Notes: generated from the letters alone by a model not told the origin. 64,000 nucleotides of DNA from Cantharellus purpuraceus (GCA_025174535.1 JALBUN010000003.1:1076501-1140500); one strand, 5' to 3'. Positions 1-14,941 are shown, numbered from the stretch's first letter. Made by a program: numbers and translations.

Positions 1-55
1 ATGTATATCTCCTATACATCAGAATATTGTATACTGACATGATTCCGAACAAGCG
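1..55 (-). mobile_element. End of a small TIR DNA element
   Basis: The first 55 bases are the reverse complement of the start of the element at 43590-44151, with about one mismatch. They end in the terminal sequence GAACAAGCG. Retrotransposon integrase sequence resumes immediately afterwards (cattctttg...). The rest of the element lies outside the window. It is a second, oppositely oriented copy of the same short element, again inserted into a chromovirus pol gene. Confidence 0.75.
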
Positions 56-57
56 TC

Positions 58-704
58 ATTCTTTGATAATAAAGGCTACCATCTGAACATCTCTGTCCAC
101 CCTGAGAAGGAACTCGCCTCCACCAAAGCCCACCAATTCGTAACTGACCTCAACCAACTACACCAACATCTCTGAGAAACCATCTCTGAGGCCCAGAAAC
201 AATACCAAGTCTCTGCGGACTGACACTGCATCCCAGCTCTGGACCTGCAAATCAGAGACAAAGTATTCATCAAGGCCAAACACTTCTGGACCACCCGTTT
301 ATCAAAGAAACTCTCTGAGAAATACTTAGGTCCTTATGAGGTCATTGCTCATGCAGGCAGCAAGTCCTTCACCCTCCACCTCCCTGACCACTTCTGAGCA
401 GTTCACCTGGTCTTCCATATATCAATGCTCGAACCTGCCACTACAAATGAGATCCCCAGTTGCACGCAACCTCCACCTCCTCCGATCATCATCGAAGGAT
501 ATAATGAATATGAGATATCTGAGATCCTGGACTTGAAGATTGATCATCAGTACAAGTGCAAGCTCCAGTACCTTGTCAAATGGACTGGATATGAAGGCAC
601 CAATGAAGAGTCCTCATGGATCTCTGCATCTGAACTCAATCATGCATCTGAATCTGTCTCTGATTTCACTCTGCTTATCCAGACAAACCTGGCCCTCTTA
701 TGAA
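58..704 (+). pseudogene. Ty3/gypsy (gypsy-A4) pol 3' end: integrase C-terminus and chromodomain
   Basis: This is the decayed 3' end of a chromovirus pol. It matches the corresponding part of gypsy-A1 (29520-30176) almost base for base. The integrase C-terminal part at 58-420 is interrupted by TGA codons where A1 reads CGA (for example in the region matching HLRETIS). The chromodomain frame (425-703) is open and contains EYEISEILD, KCKLQYLVKWTGYEG and EESSWI, the aromatic-cage type core expected of chromoviral integrases that target modified histones. The last residues are frameshifted relative to A1. The 5' part of the element is replaced by the TIR element at the window edge. Confidence 0.85.
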
Positions 705-866
705 TCTTTAAGTTCCATTACTGACACTAATTCTATTATTTCATATCATCATTTCATTACAAAGTCACAAAGGAAATTACAAGTCTACCCAACTGAAAGA
801 ATCTCACTCCACCCCATTTTTTCTCCACTCCAAAATATTACAATCATTTCATTTTCATTTTTTTAG

Positions 867-2517
867 CTATACATTGCGCTTCCTTTTTCCCTTCCCCTTG
901 TGTACCTCAGGCTCTGTCTCTGACTCATCATCACTCTCCACATCCAACACCCAATCTTTCTCATCCCCCATGTCCGAAGGGGCCATGAGTTCCACAGTCA
1001 ACACAACTCAGCAGTCTGCCAACCCTCCAGAACCTCCTTCCATTTCATCATCTTCACTAACTCCACTAACAACCCCTCCATCCACCGGAGGTGCTCCGAC
1101 TGCAGGTTAACCAGCCAGATAAGCTGGCCCACGGTACTGTTAGGCATGGAGACATGCCCCATATATGTGCTGGTTGTTGCTCCTTCTGATCTGACACTGC
1201 TACCTCCAGCTGCCACAGCACCCATCTCCGTCCACCACCTTTTGGTCAGATGACCTTCCAATTCTTTCTCCACACCTCCTTGTACCACTAGCGGGGCTTG
1301 AACTTGCCATCAATCCTACACCCTCCTTTCTGACCCCAACAATGATTGCAGGACCGAAGGTGACAGGTTGGACCAGTGGGCCATATACACTCCACACCTA
1401 TGTCATGACACAAGTTGCAAATTATGCCGGGCCTGCCGAATGGCTCTGTCGGAGCCAGAGCCTTGGGTGGTCCACTCCTTCTTGACATGGCCTCCAAGTG
1501 CTCCCTCTCCTCCTCCTTGTCCTGCTGTTCCACCACCGCCTTCTCCATCTCACGCTTGCGAAGCTGGACTGCTGACCTAGCAACACACAGCTCCTTCTTA
1601 CGAGTTGCCAATACGTGATTCTCTGCCTTGCACCATATGATCCTCTGATCCACCTCCCACTTCTCCATATCAGCACTCGGGTGCACCTTCAATGAAAAGA
1701 CCATGACCTCAAGGTTCTTCTTGGTGGTAGCAGCATATAGCTCTGCCCTTTTGCGAGCTTCAACTGCAGCTACCCAAGCCATCTCCTTGTAACAATTTGA
1801 GGACGGATCAGGCTCCATATCCATCCCAACATCTGCACCTGCCTCAGGCTCTGCATTTGCATCGAGCTCCATGTTGGCATCAGGATCCACCTCCACTTCT
1901 GCCCTCTCCACCTCTGCCACGTCATCCTCTTCAGCCACACCCACCGCAAATAATGGCTATGGTCACAGATGCAATGACAAGTCTACTGGAGGAACAGTTG
2001 TCAGATGGGTCGACTCCATCCATATAATTGAGACAATGGTGACCTCAGGGGTTCCCACCCATATTGGCACACTTGGACTCCCTGGGTGACTAGTCGCCCC
2101 TGCCCTGGTCACCTCCTCCTCTACCTCCATGGCAGCTTCTAGCTTGTGCACCTGCTCTTCCACTTCCTTCAGCCTTGTGGCCTCCATTGTGGCTGCAAGC
2201 TCCTTGACCCTGCATGCTTGCTCAGCCTTCGCTTCTTCCTCCTTCCATCTCTGCTCCTCCTCCTCCTTCTGTCTCCACTCCTCTTCCTCCTCCTTCCATC
2301 TCCGCTCTTCCTCCTCCTTCTGTCTCTGCTCCTCCTCCTCCTTCCATCTCTGTTCTGCCTCTGCCTCCTCCTTCCGTCTCCGCTCCTCCTCCTCCTCCTC
2401 CTTCCGCCTCCATTCTGCCTCCTCCTTCCATCTCCGCTCCTCTTCTTCTTCCTTCCGTCAGGCCAGGAGCAGCTGCTCGAGCTCGGCCACACTCATGTTT
2501 GCTAAGGGGTTTGACAT
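867..2517 (-). pseudogene. Antisense accessory gene of gypsy-A4 (coiled-coil / Zn2Cys6), decayed
   Basis: This copy of the accessory ORF described at 20186-21475 lies antisense, downstream of pol. The 5' half (2517 to about 2170) encodes the E/K/R-rich repeat region as GGA/GAG-type triplet repeats. The middle and 3' part is open at 1944-1288 and contains the cysteine motif CNLCHDIGVEC...CNHCWGQKGGC. A deletion removes the usual end of the first ORF, so it stops at CCC CGC TAG instead of TGA-CTA-G. The downstream extension is recognisable at 1288-867 with frameshifts. A TATA-like TATAAAAGG lies just upstream of the start on the minus strand. Confidence 0.75.
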
Positions 2518-2657
2518 TGTTGAGGATAAGACCTCAAACATGCCCCTCCTTTTATATGCCTCCAGACCCCAGTATAACTCCAACTGCACCCAACCATCTC
2601 ACCTATTCAGTCCATGGACATGAGGCCTCAGGGGCTCAGCCTTAAATGGAGAGATAC

Positions 2658-3124
2658 TGTTATGACTATATTCATTAACGCCCAGATCCCCATCTGATCC
2701 ACTCAGATCCCTACACACATGAAATCTATACTCCATTTGGAAACCATCACATCTCCATTTATCTGTCTGATTGTCACCACCGATTTCACTCATCCACCTC
2801 TGGTTCCAATCAATGCATCAGCATCACCGTAGGAACCCAGACATCCGTCCCTGTTGGACTTGGACATATCCACATAAGGCTGTCGGCCTCAGAGACCCAT
2901 CACTGGAGTAATTATTATTAGATTTCAAATATGTATTTAAGTTGCCTGACTGGGGACTTCATTCCCCAGTTCAAATATCAAATCATGCCTAGCTTCTAAG
3001 TCTGATCCTAACTATCTAAGTTGTACTCCATCTCCAAAATCTCGGACACTGGTATTAGTGAGGGCGCAGCACATAAGCTGAAGCCAAGTCTGTTCTGACC
3101 CCCAATTGGACCTAGTGCATAACA
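2658..3124 (+). mobile_element. LTR-beta, 3' LTR of gypsy-A4
   Basis: A 467-bp LTR starts TGTTATGACTATATTC and ends CTAGTGCATAACA. It is preceded by the purine-rich tract TAAATGGAGAGATAC that marks the 3' LTR boundary in this family. It is inserted into LTR-alpha, whose 3' part follows directly at 3125 with CACTGG, so the target duplication should be CACTG. The left side is outside the window. Confidence 0.85.
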
Positions 3125-3447
3125 CACTGGTTGGATGGTTGGATCCATCCACCTACTTCCTCTAGCCTGTAAGTGCATTCCCCTCTTTTCAGAATATCTG
3201 AACCCCTAAGTGTCCATGAACTCTAGACTCTGGAAGTCTTATTCATTCTCTACTGCTAAGAAATGTATTACCTTCCTGCATATTGTCTGCATTGACCATT
3301 ACAATGGATTGTAACCAAAGTACAAACGTTAAATCATTTTTGGAGTTGTGCTGCAGTAGGATTTGATATTCTTCTCAGCTGTTCATTCACGGAATTGTGG
3401 TGATTTAGAGTTTGCCCTAACACCATAATTTTGTGGGTTCCAAAACA
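3125..3447 (+). mobile_element. LTR-alpha, 3' part
   Basis: The last 323 bp of the 1.4-kb LTR-alpha family, ending GGTTCCAAAACA. The 5' part was separated by insertion of gypsy-A4. Position 3447 is the border between transposons and host DNA. Confidence 0.85.
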
Positions 3448-4002
3448 CTGATAGTACTCTCTAGTACAAAGACTAAGGCAAAACTCAATTAAGGAAAGTC
3501 CCCTCTGTTATGTACCTGTTCAGCAGCATACCCATAAACAGTTAGTGCAAATGCAGCTGACTGTGTAAGTTTGTGGACCACCATGGACCCAACAGAACAA
3601 GCACGCGTGTTCCTTCCAACAACATGAACCTGAAGGTCAGGTCAAGGGACATTAACAGTTGTTTGTGATGAATACCATTGTGAGGATCACCGACTGATCG
3701 AGGGAGTCCGAAATCACCTACCTAGGTAATATAATTGTCCAAATAAATGATTTACGGCCGAAAAAGACTTCGGCACGATTTTGACTGCAGGACTAAGGTG
3801 CCAAAAGCAGCAAGTCGACTTATCCAAGGCTGATCCTTCACAGTAAAGACGAGGGAGCTCAGAAATCAGCGCTTCAGCGATTGCTCTTTAAATATACTGC
3901 CAGTACCGCCAATACGTTAGGTTGAAGGCATGTCAGTAAAGCACCCTTGCATTACTTCTTGAAGATACAAGAAGGGACTCGACATTAATGTCCCTCACAC
4001 TA
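3448..4002. other. Intergenic, no gene seen
   Basis: Non-repetitive sequence between the transposon edge and the 3' end of the mL59 gene. No reading frame with recognisable protein features was found on either strand. Confidence 0.6.
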
Positions 4003-4676
4003 TTAGAAAGGCAGCTTCTTGGCTTTTCCCGAACTTCCTTTGCGGATTTTGGACAGGGGCCAAGGGCCTCGTGTGAGGTAGTGCTGTACCAGGTAGGATA
4101 TCCTTAGTATTCAATGTGTGGTATATGTGGACCAATACGCACCAATCTCCACCTTAGTATCCTCTTTTTCATAGAACGCATAAGTGCATGTCGATAGGCG
4201 CGTCGCATCTTTTTCACGCGCTCCCATTTGTGCCCTTTGAACATTTGCTTCTTTCCAGCATAGAGCCGGTTTCCAACGTCGGCCCCAGCGACCTTACGAA
4301 CTTTAACCTCTCCAATCCAGTTTATAGGGTTTGCAATATCGACGGTCGGTTTGTTCCCGCTCCCCACTCCCTTGTTCTTGCCAACTGCTCTTTTGGGTTT
4401 CACCTGTTCGGGCGCAGGAACTCCCACTGGAATCAGCTTTGGTCCAGGAGGAAGTAGGTGTAGCGTGCCCTCTAATCGCCCCTTCTTGATGAGTTCTGCT
4501 TGTCGACGACGTGAATAGCGTGGGGGAGCCCAGCGTCCTGTTGTTTCGTCAAACTGTGGGAGGAACGGGTTTTTGACTGCGATGCTTGAAGAGGACGCGA
4601 TGATATCTGGAGATAATGCCCTCTTCAGCTCCCGCACGCGAAACTTGTAAACAAGGCTCCGTGACGCTGTGGCCAT
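4003..4676 (-). CDS. Mitochondrial large ribosomal subunit protein mL59 (MRPL25 family)
   Basis: Component of the mitoribosomal large subunit, encoded in the nucleus and imported into mitochondria. Two exons: 4676-4143 and 4083-4003, with a 59-bp intron (donor GTGCGT, acceptor ACAG), giving 204 aa. The start chosen is the ATG for MATASRSLVYKFRV; an upstream in-frame ATG at 4718 would add 14 residues that look like leader. The family signature is the NPFLPQFDETTGRWAPPRYS segment followed by RRRQAELIKKG, then a basic C-terminal half with GHKWERV and RHALMRSMKKR. Without the intron the frame would end in an unrelated tail; splicing gives a basic end closing in AKKLPF. It shares a 147-bp divergent intergenic region with SEC23. 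The family call rests on recalled motif similarity. Confidence 0.8.
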
Positions 4677-4823
4677 GGCGCTACAGTCGTACTGTGAATT
4701 GCCGCGGAGGCAATACATTTGTCATCATCTGACATCTTTATACGTGTTCTACACACATAACCGACTCCCATCCTCCTTTGGCGGGGATACCAATATATAA
4801 GCTGGTTCCAGTGAAAGTTCCGT
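4677..4823. promoter_or_regulatory. Bidirectional promoter region mL59 / SEC23
   Basis: Only 147 bp separate the two divergent start codons. The stretch must hold both 5' UTRs and core promoters. A TATATAAG-like sequence lies at about 4794-4801, upstream of SEC23. Confidence 0.6.
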
Positions 4824-7605
<2,782 letters not shown>

Positions 7606-8170
7606 CTGGGTCACACGTATACATACATGTTCGAGGTAGACTTAATGAGGCATGATGCACAACACAGGCTTTTACTTCTTTGAAAGCTTCAACGCAACTT
7701 TGAAGGGATAAGTATTTTTGAAAGTCGGTCATCGTACTAGGGGAACTAGGCACGGTCTGTGATACATGTTGTTCAATAATATTTCAACGTGCATGCCAGT
7801 TTCACGTTGTACTGCGATGAAGTAGGTCAGGTTGGATACTCAGTGGCTTTTTGAAGGAGTTTGAAGCGTGATCTTAGTAGGATCACTGTAGGCCGATGCG
7901 CGCGAGACGTGACAGAGTTTATGAAAACTTCTACACGATCAGCAAACCATATCTGCGAGGCTATCAGTAATATTACGTGTACATGAACTGAAGTCGCTAC
8001 ACCCTATGATGGATACAACAGGCGGGTAATATATTGAACAGCAGATGTCCAGATATCATGAGTCTACGTAGTTTCTGACAATAACGAGTGATACAATGAC
8101 AACATCGTAGAACTTGAAATGACCTTGCAAAGTGAAGCGACCGAGTTATCATCATCGCTCTAACCCTGAC
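7606..8170. other. Intergenic between convergent SEC23 and DNAJC17
   Basis: The 565 bp hold both 3' UTRs. No additional gene or repeat was recognised. Confidence 0.6.
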
Positions 8171-9460
8171 CTAATTGATAGCCTCCTGTTCCCTAATCTC
8201 TCTTTCCAGTCGCTCTCGTTCTGCTTGACGTAGTCGCATCAATGTGATCGATTCATAGTCTAATCCTGGGGTGTTGAGAGGAGGCGGATTAGACACCCGC
8301 GACTCTGTTGGGTCGAAGGACTGAAAAGGGGGATTGGTGAGTGGTCAGTTTAGTGGACGGCTTCATGTACGCACAAATGAAGGTGCAAAGAGATTGGCAG
8401 ATACTCCAGATGCAGCGGTAGGTCTAGATGAGATGGGTTGACTGGAAGCAGAACTGGAGACTTCTGAGTGTTCTTCCGTTGAATCCAATTGATGCATTCG
8501 CTTCAATTTATCCAACACATTCGGTTCTTTCCCTCCTGCCCACGATATCTCAATGTCTTTTAAACCTCTGACCTCAATTCCCGATGCACAAACAGCAGCG
8601 TGGGCGTCGCCGATTTTCGCAAATGGAACAAGTGCGGTGACGAATTTTGGAGGTTTCTGTGGAGCCTTTTTAGAAGGTTTCATAGATAAGACGATCGAGG
8701 ACACGTCTATAGTACCAAAGGATGATAGTAAGGTGGCCAGGGATGGAGAGGATGTGAGTGTAGGGTAGACTGATAGTGGGTATTTGACTCGGACAGTGGT
8801 GTCAAGAGGTCCTACAGTGACCCGTCAGTCCTGCAGAAGATAAAGGGCATTGGAATCACTGACCTAGCTCAAAGACCTCGGCTGCTTCCCTTTCTCTCGA
8901 CCTTTGTTTCTCCTCATTTCTCTTGATTTCATCCTCTCGTTCCTGTCGCATTCGTCGCCCTCCTTCCTTTATTCTTTCAGCTTCTTCCTTTCGCTCACAG
9001 TCTTTCTTCGCTTTATCCAGCTTTGCCTTCTTTACCGCGCGCTCCGCTGCTTCGAGCTCATTTTGCATCCCTTTTCGCTTCGCATCAAACTTTACAAACC
9101 GCTCCTTACGTGCGAGTTTGACTCGGAGACTGGCGTCTAAATTCGTCTTTCGGATAGGGTCGAGTAAGAGCTCATATGCTTGGTTGAGCTCGTGGAACTT
9201 TTGTGCTAGACACCAAGTCAGAGCCGAATATCTGACACTTGACACACAATTTATCCTACCTGCATCTGGATTGTTTGGGTGCTACACGTACGAGCTCAGT
9301 CAGAACAATGCCTGAGCAGGAGTGAGATGCTAGTGCTTACCCTGTCAGGGTGCACTTTAAGCGATCGTTGTCTGTAGGCTGTCTTTATTTCCGCCTCTGT
9401 TGCCTCCATAGTTATGCCTAATAGCTCATAGGCATTGGGGCCCTCATCGTTGCTCGCCAT
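8171..9460 (-). CDS. DNAJC17 / Cwf23-like spliceosomal J-domain protein
   Basis: A J-domain cochaperone of the type associated with the spliceosome (DNAJC17 in animals, Cwc23/cwf23 in yeasts). Five exons: 9460-9341, 9281-9260, 9205-8864, 8811-8375, 8320-8171, total 1071 bp, 356 aa. The J domain occupies residues 9-75, with NAYELLGI, the HPDR motif (split exactly by an intron after DR) and FHELNQAYELLLDP. A long charged coiled coil follows (KLARKERFVKFDAKRKG to EVFELG). The C-terminal RRM-like domain has TVRVKYPL and LSSFGTIDVSSIVL, as in DNAJC17. It diverges from PWP2 with 76 bp between start codons. Exon 2 is only 22 nt. Confidence 0.9.
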
Positions 9461-9536
9461 GTCACTACTGTTTGTGGTTCACTCAGGCTGTGGCGCATTG
9501 TGCCGAGCGGATGGCGAACACCGCTATTTTCAGCAG
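9461..9536. promoter_or_regulatory. Very short bidirectional promoter DNAJC17 / PWP2
   Basis: Only 76 bp lie between the two start codons, so the 5' UTRs probably overlap. It joins a splicing gene to a ribosome-biogenesis gene. No TATA box is evident. Confidence 0.6.
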
Positions 9537-12513
9537 ATGAAGGCCAGTTATAAGGTATAGTCTGCGCTTCGTCAAACGAATCAATACAACTGATAGTACG
9601 AATCACTATAGTTTTCAAACCTATGCGGAACAGTGTATAAACAGGGAAATGTTGTATTCACTCCAGAAGGCAATTCGGTCCTCAGTCCTGTTGGAAACCG
9701 TGTTTCTGTGTTCGATCTTGTTGCGTGGGTTTTTCTTTTAGTGACATGGTGGGACTTCCCTCATGCTGTGATCTAGAAACAAGTCATATACTCTCCCATT
9801 TGAAAACCGAAAGAATATTGGTGTTATTGCACTCAGTCCTGACTCAAATGTCCTTATCAGTGTGGACGAAGGTGCAGCGTCCAACGTCGGACTGTCATTT
9901 GTCCGATTAAAGTTCTTATTATAGAGGGCAGAGCGCTCCTTGTGAACTTCAGACGCGCAGTGGTTCTCAATCACTTCAACTTCAAACAGAAGGTCAACGC
10001 GATTGCGTTCTCGCCAGATGGAAAGTGAGTGCGCTATGCCACCATCTATTCTATGCATTCAAATTTTTGATATAGATACATTGCTGCCACGCACGAAACC
10101 CATGTTCAGGTATGGCGGACGCCAAATCATTTAATTAGAGAGTTTGCGCCATTCGTGCTACACCGCGAGTACACGGGTCACCACGATGAAGTATTAAGTA
10201 TTGAGTGGTCTCCAGATTCAAGGTTAGCTTTGTCTAAATTTCCAATTCAAACACTCATTCCTACTATCTTCTAGATTCTTCATCACTACCTCAAGAGATA
10301 TGACAGCCCGACTATTTACCCTGGCGCCTCTTGAGGGCTTCCGGCCAAAAACATTCGCGGGACATCGTGATGGCATACTGAATGCCTACTTTTCTTCTGA
10401 CTCTAAAACAGTGAGTTGTATAATAGCAGTCACTAGCAGGTCCCGTCTGCTGACACAGGCACTGCTAGATTTATACAGTCAGCCGAGACGGTGCTGTATT
10501 TACATGGCGAGCCAAGCCCAATGAACAGGAATGTGGGGAAGGCGAGAAGATGTCTGAAGAGCCTATTGCAACCACGTCCTCCACACCACTTCCAGACAAT
10601 ACGATTCCCAATACACGCTGGGGAATCAATGAGCGGCACTATTGCAGCCAGGCCAACACACGAGTGGTCTGTAGCACCTTCCACCGCGGATCGAATCTCC
10701 TTGTTATTGGTTTCTCTTCAGGTATCTTTGGACTATGGGAGATGCCTGATTTCACCAACATTTACACCCTCAGCATCTCACAGGAGAAGATTTCTAGTGT
10801 TGCGATCAACGCCACCGGGGAGTGGATTGCTTTCGGGGCCACTAAGCTCGGGCAACTACTTGTGTGGGAATGGCAGTCAGAGTCATATGTTCTCAAGCAA
10901 CAAGGCCATTACTTCGACATGAATACGCTGTCATATTCTGCGGATGGTCAAAATATTGCTACCGGCGGGGACGATGGAAAGGTCAAAGTATGGAATACCA
11001 CCTCCGGATTTTGCTTCGTCACCTTCACAGAGCATTCCTCTTCCGTATCCGCGGTTGAGTTCGCAAAACAAGGACAGGTGCTCTTCTCTGCCTCCCTTGA
11101 CGGCACCGTGCGCGCATTTGACCTCGCGCGATACCGGAACTTCCGGACGCTTACATCCCCCACTCCGGTGCAGTTCTCTGCGCTTGCGGTCGATCCAAGT
11201 GGCGAAGTGGTTGCAGCTGGTTCGAAGGACAGTTTCGAAGTGTTCATGTGGTCTGTCCAGACAGGGAAATTGCTTGACGTCCTGACGGGGCACGAGGGTC
11301 CTATCAGTGCTCTTGCATTTTCTCCCACGGGGAACCTACTTTCGAGCGCATCATGGGATCGATCAGTGCGGTTATGGAACGTTTTCGGACGGTCACGCGC
11401 TGTTGAGCCGTTTGCGCTAAGTTCAGACGTGCTCGCATTAGCCTTTCGCCCTGATGGCCGTGAGCTTGTTGCGTCAACACTTGATGGGCAGGTCGCATTC
11501 TGGGATGTTGAGCAGGGAAAGCAAATTGGCCTGATCGAGGGTCGAAAAGACATTTCAGGTGGACGCCGAGTAGATGATCGCGTGGCGGCGACGAATGATG
11601 CCTCGGGAAAGGCATTCACTAGTCTTGCATACACGGCGGACGGTGGGTGTGTTATTGCAGGTGGGAACAGCAAATACGTCGTTATCTACGATGTTCGCGA
11701 AGGAATCATGGTCAAGAAATTCCAGATTTCCCAGAACCTTTCGTTAGATGGGACGGAAGAGTTCTTGGACAGTCGTCGTGTGACGGATGCGGGGCCACTC
11801 GATTTGATTGATGATCGTGGTGAAGAGAGTGATCTCGAGGATCGGTTGGATTTATCGATGCCGGGTGCGCAGAAAGGCGACCTGTCAAAACGTCGATATC
11901 GCCAGGAAGCACGCACAAAATGCGTCCGGTTTTCCCCTACAGGGAGAGCTTGGGCTGCTGCTTCCACAGAGGGCTTGCTTATCTACTCCCTGGATGACTC
12001 GATCCCATTCGACCCATTCGATCTCGACATGGACTTGACCACGCAGTCACTCCTCGCAGTGTTGGCCAATCGGGAGCATCTCAAAGCCCTTGTCATGGCC
12101 TTCCGGCTAACTGAGAAGCCTCTCATCCAGAAGGTATTTGAATCTGTTCCACAAGAAGAGATACGTCTTCTTGCAAGTCAGCTCCCCGTCACCTATGTTC
12201 CGACGTTGCTGCAGTTTGTGGCATCCCATATGGAGAAGAGCCCACACATGGAATTTGACCTTCTATGGATCAACGCTTTGTTAGCAGCACATGGACGCTA
12301 CCTGCGCGACCGGTCAATACAGTTCGCCAGTGTATTTCGAACTTTGCAGCGTGGTCTCTTGGGTTGTCAGGGTATCGTGTCCAGAATGTAAGTCACTTTG
12401 CAATCAACTGTGGGCCATCACATTCACGCTATGGATACAGTTGCAGTGATAACAACGCGACGCTGACGTTCATTCTCGATCAACAACGAGTCAGGGATAA
12501 AAGTACAAAATAG
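9537..12513 (+). CDS. PWP2: Periodic tryptophan protein 2 (U3 snoRNP / UTP-B subunit)
   Basis: WD40 protein of the UTP-B complex in the small-subunit processome, acting in nucleolar 18S rRNA maturation. Eight exons: 9537-9554, 9612-9724, 9777-9871, 9925-10024, 10076-10222, 10275-10410, 10469-12387, 12441-12513, total 2601 bp, 866 aa. The first 18-bp exon encodes MKASYK and joins FSNLCGTVYKQGN, matching the known Pwp2 start. Many WD repeats are visible (for example DGKVKVWN, DGTVRAFD, DRSVRLWN, DGQVAFWD). The C-terminal Utp12-type domain begins around DLTTQSLLAVL. The last exon gives a C-terminus ending DQQRVRDKSTK. The frame is intact. Confidence 0.95.
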
Positions 12514-12562
12514 AAACAGTGCAAGTGGGAGTACTTCTGCGTATGCTCAATGTGCAGCTTCG

Positions 12563-12882
12563 TCAGTCTTCCCTTTTCGGAAATGTCCCCCTCAAGCCAT
12601 CATGGGGACTCGAGCTTATGGTATAATGGCCAGTGTGGTCTACATTTGGACGTTGTGGTGGTTGTTCTATCCGTTGGCGCCCTAGGTAGAAAGAAGTATG
12701 AGGCGATGACGACAATGTAATGGACCTACAGTCTCTCTTTTCAGATGGACGTATGCCAGCCGCGTCCTGCTCCCTCCTGCGTTGGTCAATGCCCCTTTTT
12801 GCATAGTAGAAGCTGACACCAGCGCCTGCTATCAATGCGCCCCAGCCAAAAAGCTGTAGGAAGACATTAGAGGTAGACGTTG
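12563..12882 (-). CDS. Small single-pass membrane protein, 5' end unresolved
   Basis: A small protein with one hydrophobic segment (FLQLFGWGALIAGAGVSFYYA) followed by a basic stretch (KRGIDQRRREQ) and a polar tail ending GLRGTFPKRED. A 46-bp intron (donor GTAGGT, acceptor CTAG) joins EKRD to RQRIEQ. The frame upstream of 12882 has no in-frame ATG before a stop, so the first exon must be spliced on. One option is a start at ATGAACACC (about 12933) with a 19-bp intron, which is unlikely. Another is a short exon further upstream. It resembles small fungal proteins of unknown function. A mitochondrial or ER location is a guess. Confidence 0.6.
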
Positions 12883-13107
12883 CTGAACGAAAGAAGACCA
12901 CTCGCTGTAGACCTGGCGGTGTTCATAGCTCGAGGTCAGACTTGGTTGTCAATGAGTTTGCGGAAATGACGCATCCGATTTGGGATTTGGTTGCAATCGA
13001 CAGTCCCGTGTGAGCGTCTATTGCATTTCTTTCCCCGACTGGTGAAAAAACGGACGTCTATTCCATACAATCAACCAGACTATAAGTTATAGTGTGCCCC
13101 CTACTGA

Positions 13108-14941
13108 CTACCCCTCCCTCGCCTGATACACCTCAAAGTAGGCCGTGTATTCATCAGCTGTCATCAACTCGTGATGATCCTCTGTCACTTCTGAAAACTT
13201 CATTGGCTGGCCATTCACTAGCAATCGAAGGTGTCAGACGAAGAACGAGCATGACATAATGTTGCATACCATGAACTATTGGATCATCGGCTGCATCTGC
13301 CACGAAGCCAATCTCCTCAGCCAGTGTCATCTCGCCACCATTCTCACCATTTCCATACCCAAAGCTGTAGCCATCCTCCTCCCTTGGACGTTTCCCGTGC
13401 GGGTTAAGTCCATTCCCATTTATACTTGGAGCAGATGATGGCGGAGGGTAGGTCGGCCCTCGTCCGTTAAGGTACGTGAGGTCGGGTTTGCGATCCTCCG
13501 GTTCCGTGCCAAACCCTCCCCAAGAGTCCATCGTTGGAGTTGGCACTGAAGACGAGTGTAATGATGCATAATAGGCATCATAGTCTAGAAACAGTGACAA
13601 CATCAACGCTGAGCGCCACACTGACGGAAAAGACAGTTACGAACAGTCTGACTGTTTGTCCACGGCAGGTTTCGATTCTTTTTCAATCTTCACCCCCGTT
13701 TCCGTGGACGTGGTACCATTTGGGGCTCTACCTAGGCCACTGAGAATAGCAGCATTCGAGCTTGGTCCTGCCTTGGGTATTGGCCGTGCACTAGGGTTGG
13801 TGAGTGATTCGAGAATGGCTGCATTAGAACCCGACCCCAATGCGGAAGTCGGGGAACGTTGCAAAGATGCTGCATGGGAAGCAGCAGCAATGCCGAGTGC
13901 CGTTAAATCGCCCGAAATTGTCGATTTGGTATGCCATGTTGGCATAATATTTTGCTGTCTGAAGATCATGTCAATAATAGATAGGAGCAGTGCGTCTGAA
14001 ATAAAACAAACCGTTTAGCTTCTGCCTCCTTCTCCCTTTCAGCGCGCCGTGTTGCCTCGTCCTTATCTAGTGACATAACGATTTCCATGCCATCCTCTTT
14101 CCTTTCTCCGTTCGTCCCTGCTGTTTTGAGTCCGTCACGCTCGGCTGCCCGTTTGGCTTCTTCTGACGGATGTTTACGGAGCCAGTCCTGTACATCAAAC
14201 GCAGGTAGCACCATCTCCTCGGTTTTGCGAAGCCCTTCGCGGATAAAACGCATCTGGTGATTGAAACGCTGCATGCGATCCTGACTACCCTTGACACTCT
14301 CTGCATTCTCATTCTCAATGACCTCGGCTTTGCAGTCTTCGCATATGAAAGCCCCTCGCGAAAAGTCCATAAGACGGTCAACATCTAGTGGAGAATATGA
14401 CCGCCTGCACTGGGGGCATATGTAACCTTTATTGTCAAGCTCCTAATGGATGCTAAGTGACAAGGAACCAATGTACACAATGCACACGGACGTTACGGAG
14501 CTTGGAATCGATGATACGTCGCATTTCTGCAACACGCCACTTGACAACATTGCAAAAGTGCTGATAATCGATGTAGAAGTACTGTCGTGCTTGTGCCCGG
14601 GAAGCACCCTCCTTGAGCTCATTCTGGCGGAAGCTGTGGCAGCGTCAACCACCTTACTAACCTGAGTGTCGGGTGGCTCTTACATCTTCAACAACTTATC
14701 TGCATGCAGAACGGCTGTAAGTTTTGACAGCTCCTTCAACTGCAAACCCAGTCGGCCAGCAAGGTCGTCCTCCTTTAGTCTAAATTGACTGTTGAGAAGT
14801 GGTACGCTACAACAACAAGAACACTTACACTGGATGACGGACAAGCTGGTCCATAACTACTATGAATTTCGGATCGTAGAATGCACGGCAAACATGTTGC
14901 ACCAGTAACTTCAAGACCTCTCGTTCCTCCTTGGAGGACAT
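13108..14941 (-). CDS. TFA1: Transcription initiation factor TFIIE, alpha subunit
   Basis: General RNA polymerase II factor that recruits and regulates TFIIH at the preinitiation complex. Seven exons: 14941-14829, 14779-14684, 14633-14492, 14442-14012, 13958-13645, 13584-13270, 13217-13108, total 1521 bp, 506 aa. The N-terminal winged helix runs from KEEREVLKLLV through LGLQLKELSKL. It is followed by RQYFYIDYQHFCNVVKWRV and the zinc ribbon YICPQCRRSYSPLDV...FICEDCKAEV (CX2C...CX2C). The linker is charged, and the acidic C-terminus ends in TADEYTAYFEVYQAREG. The exon 5 donor (GTTCGT) is weak but is the only one that keeps frame. It borders the transposon island on its 5' side. Confidence 0.93.

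Noticed and set aside
2169..2645. Long Ser/Leu/Pro-rich frames opposite the GGA/GAG repeats (also near 18500, 20082-20616 and 31356-31919)
   Set aside because: They are antisense shadows of the E/K/R repeat region of the accessory gene; triplet repeats keep all frames open.
12883..12933. A 19-bp intron (GTGGTCTTCTTTCGTTCAG) giving an ATG to the small membrane protein
   Set aside because: It would make a tidy N-terminus, but fungal introns this short are not credible; the 5' end is left open.
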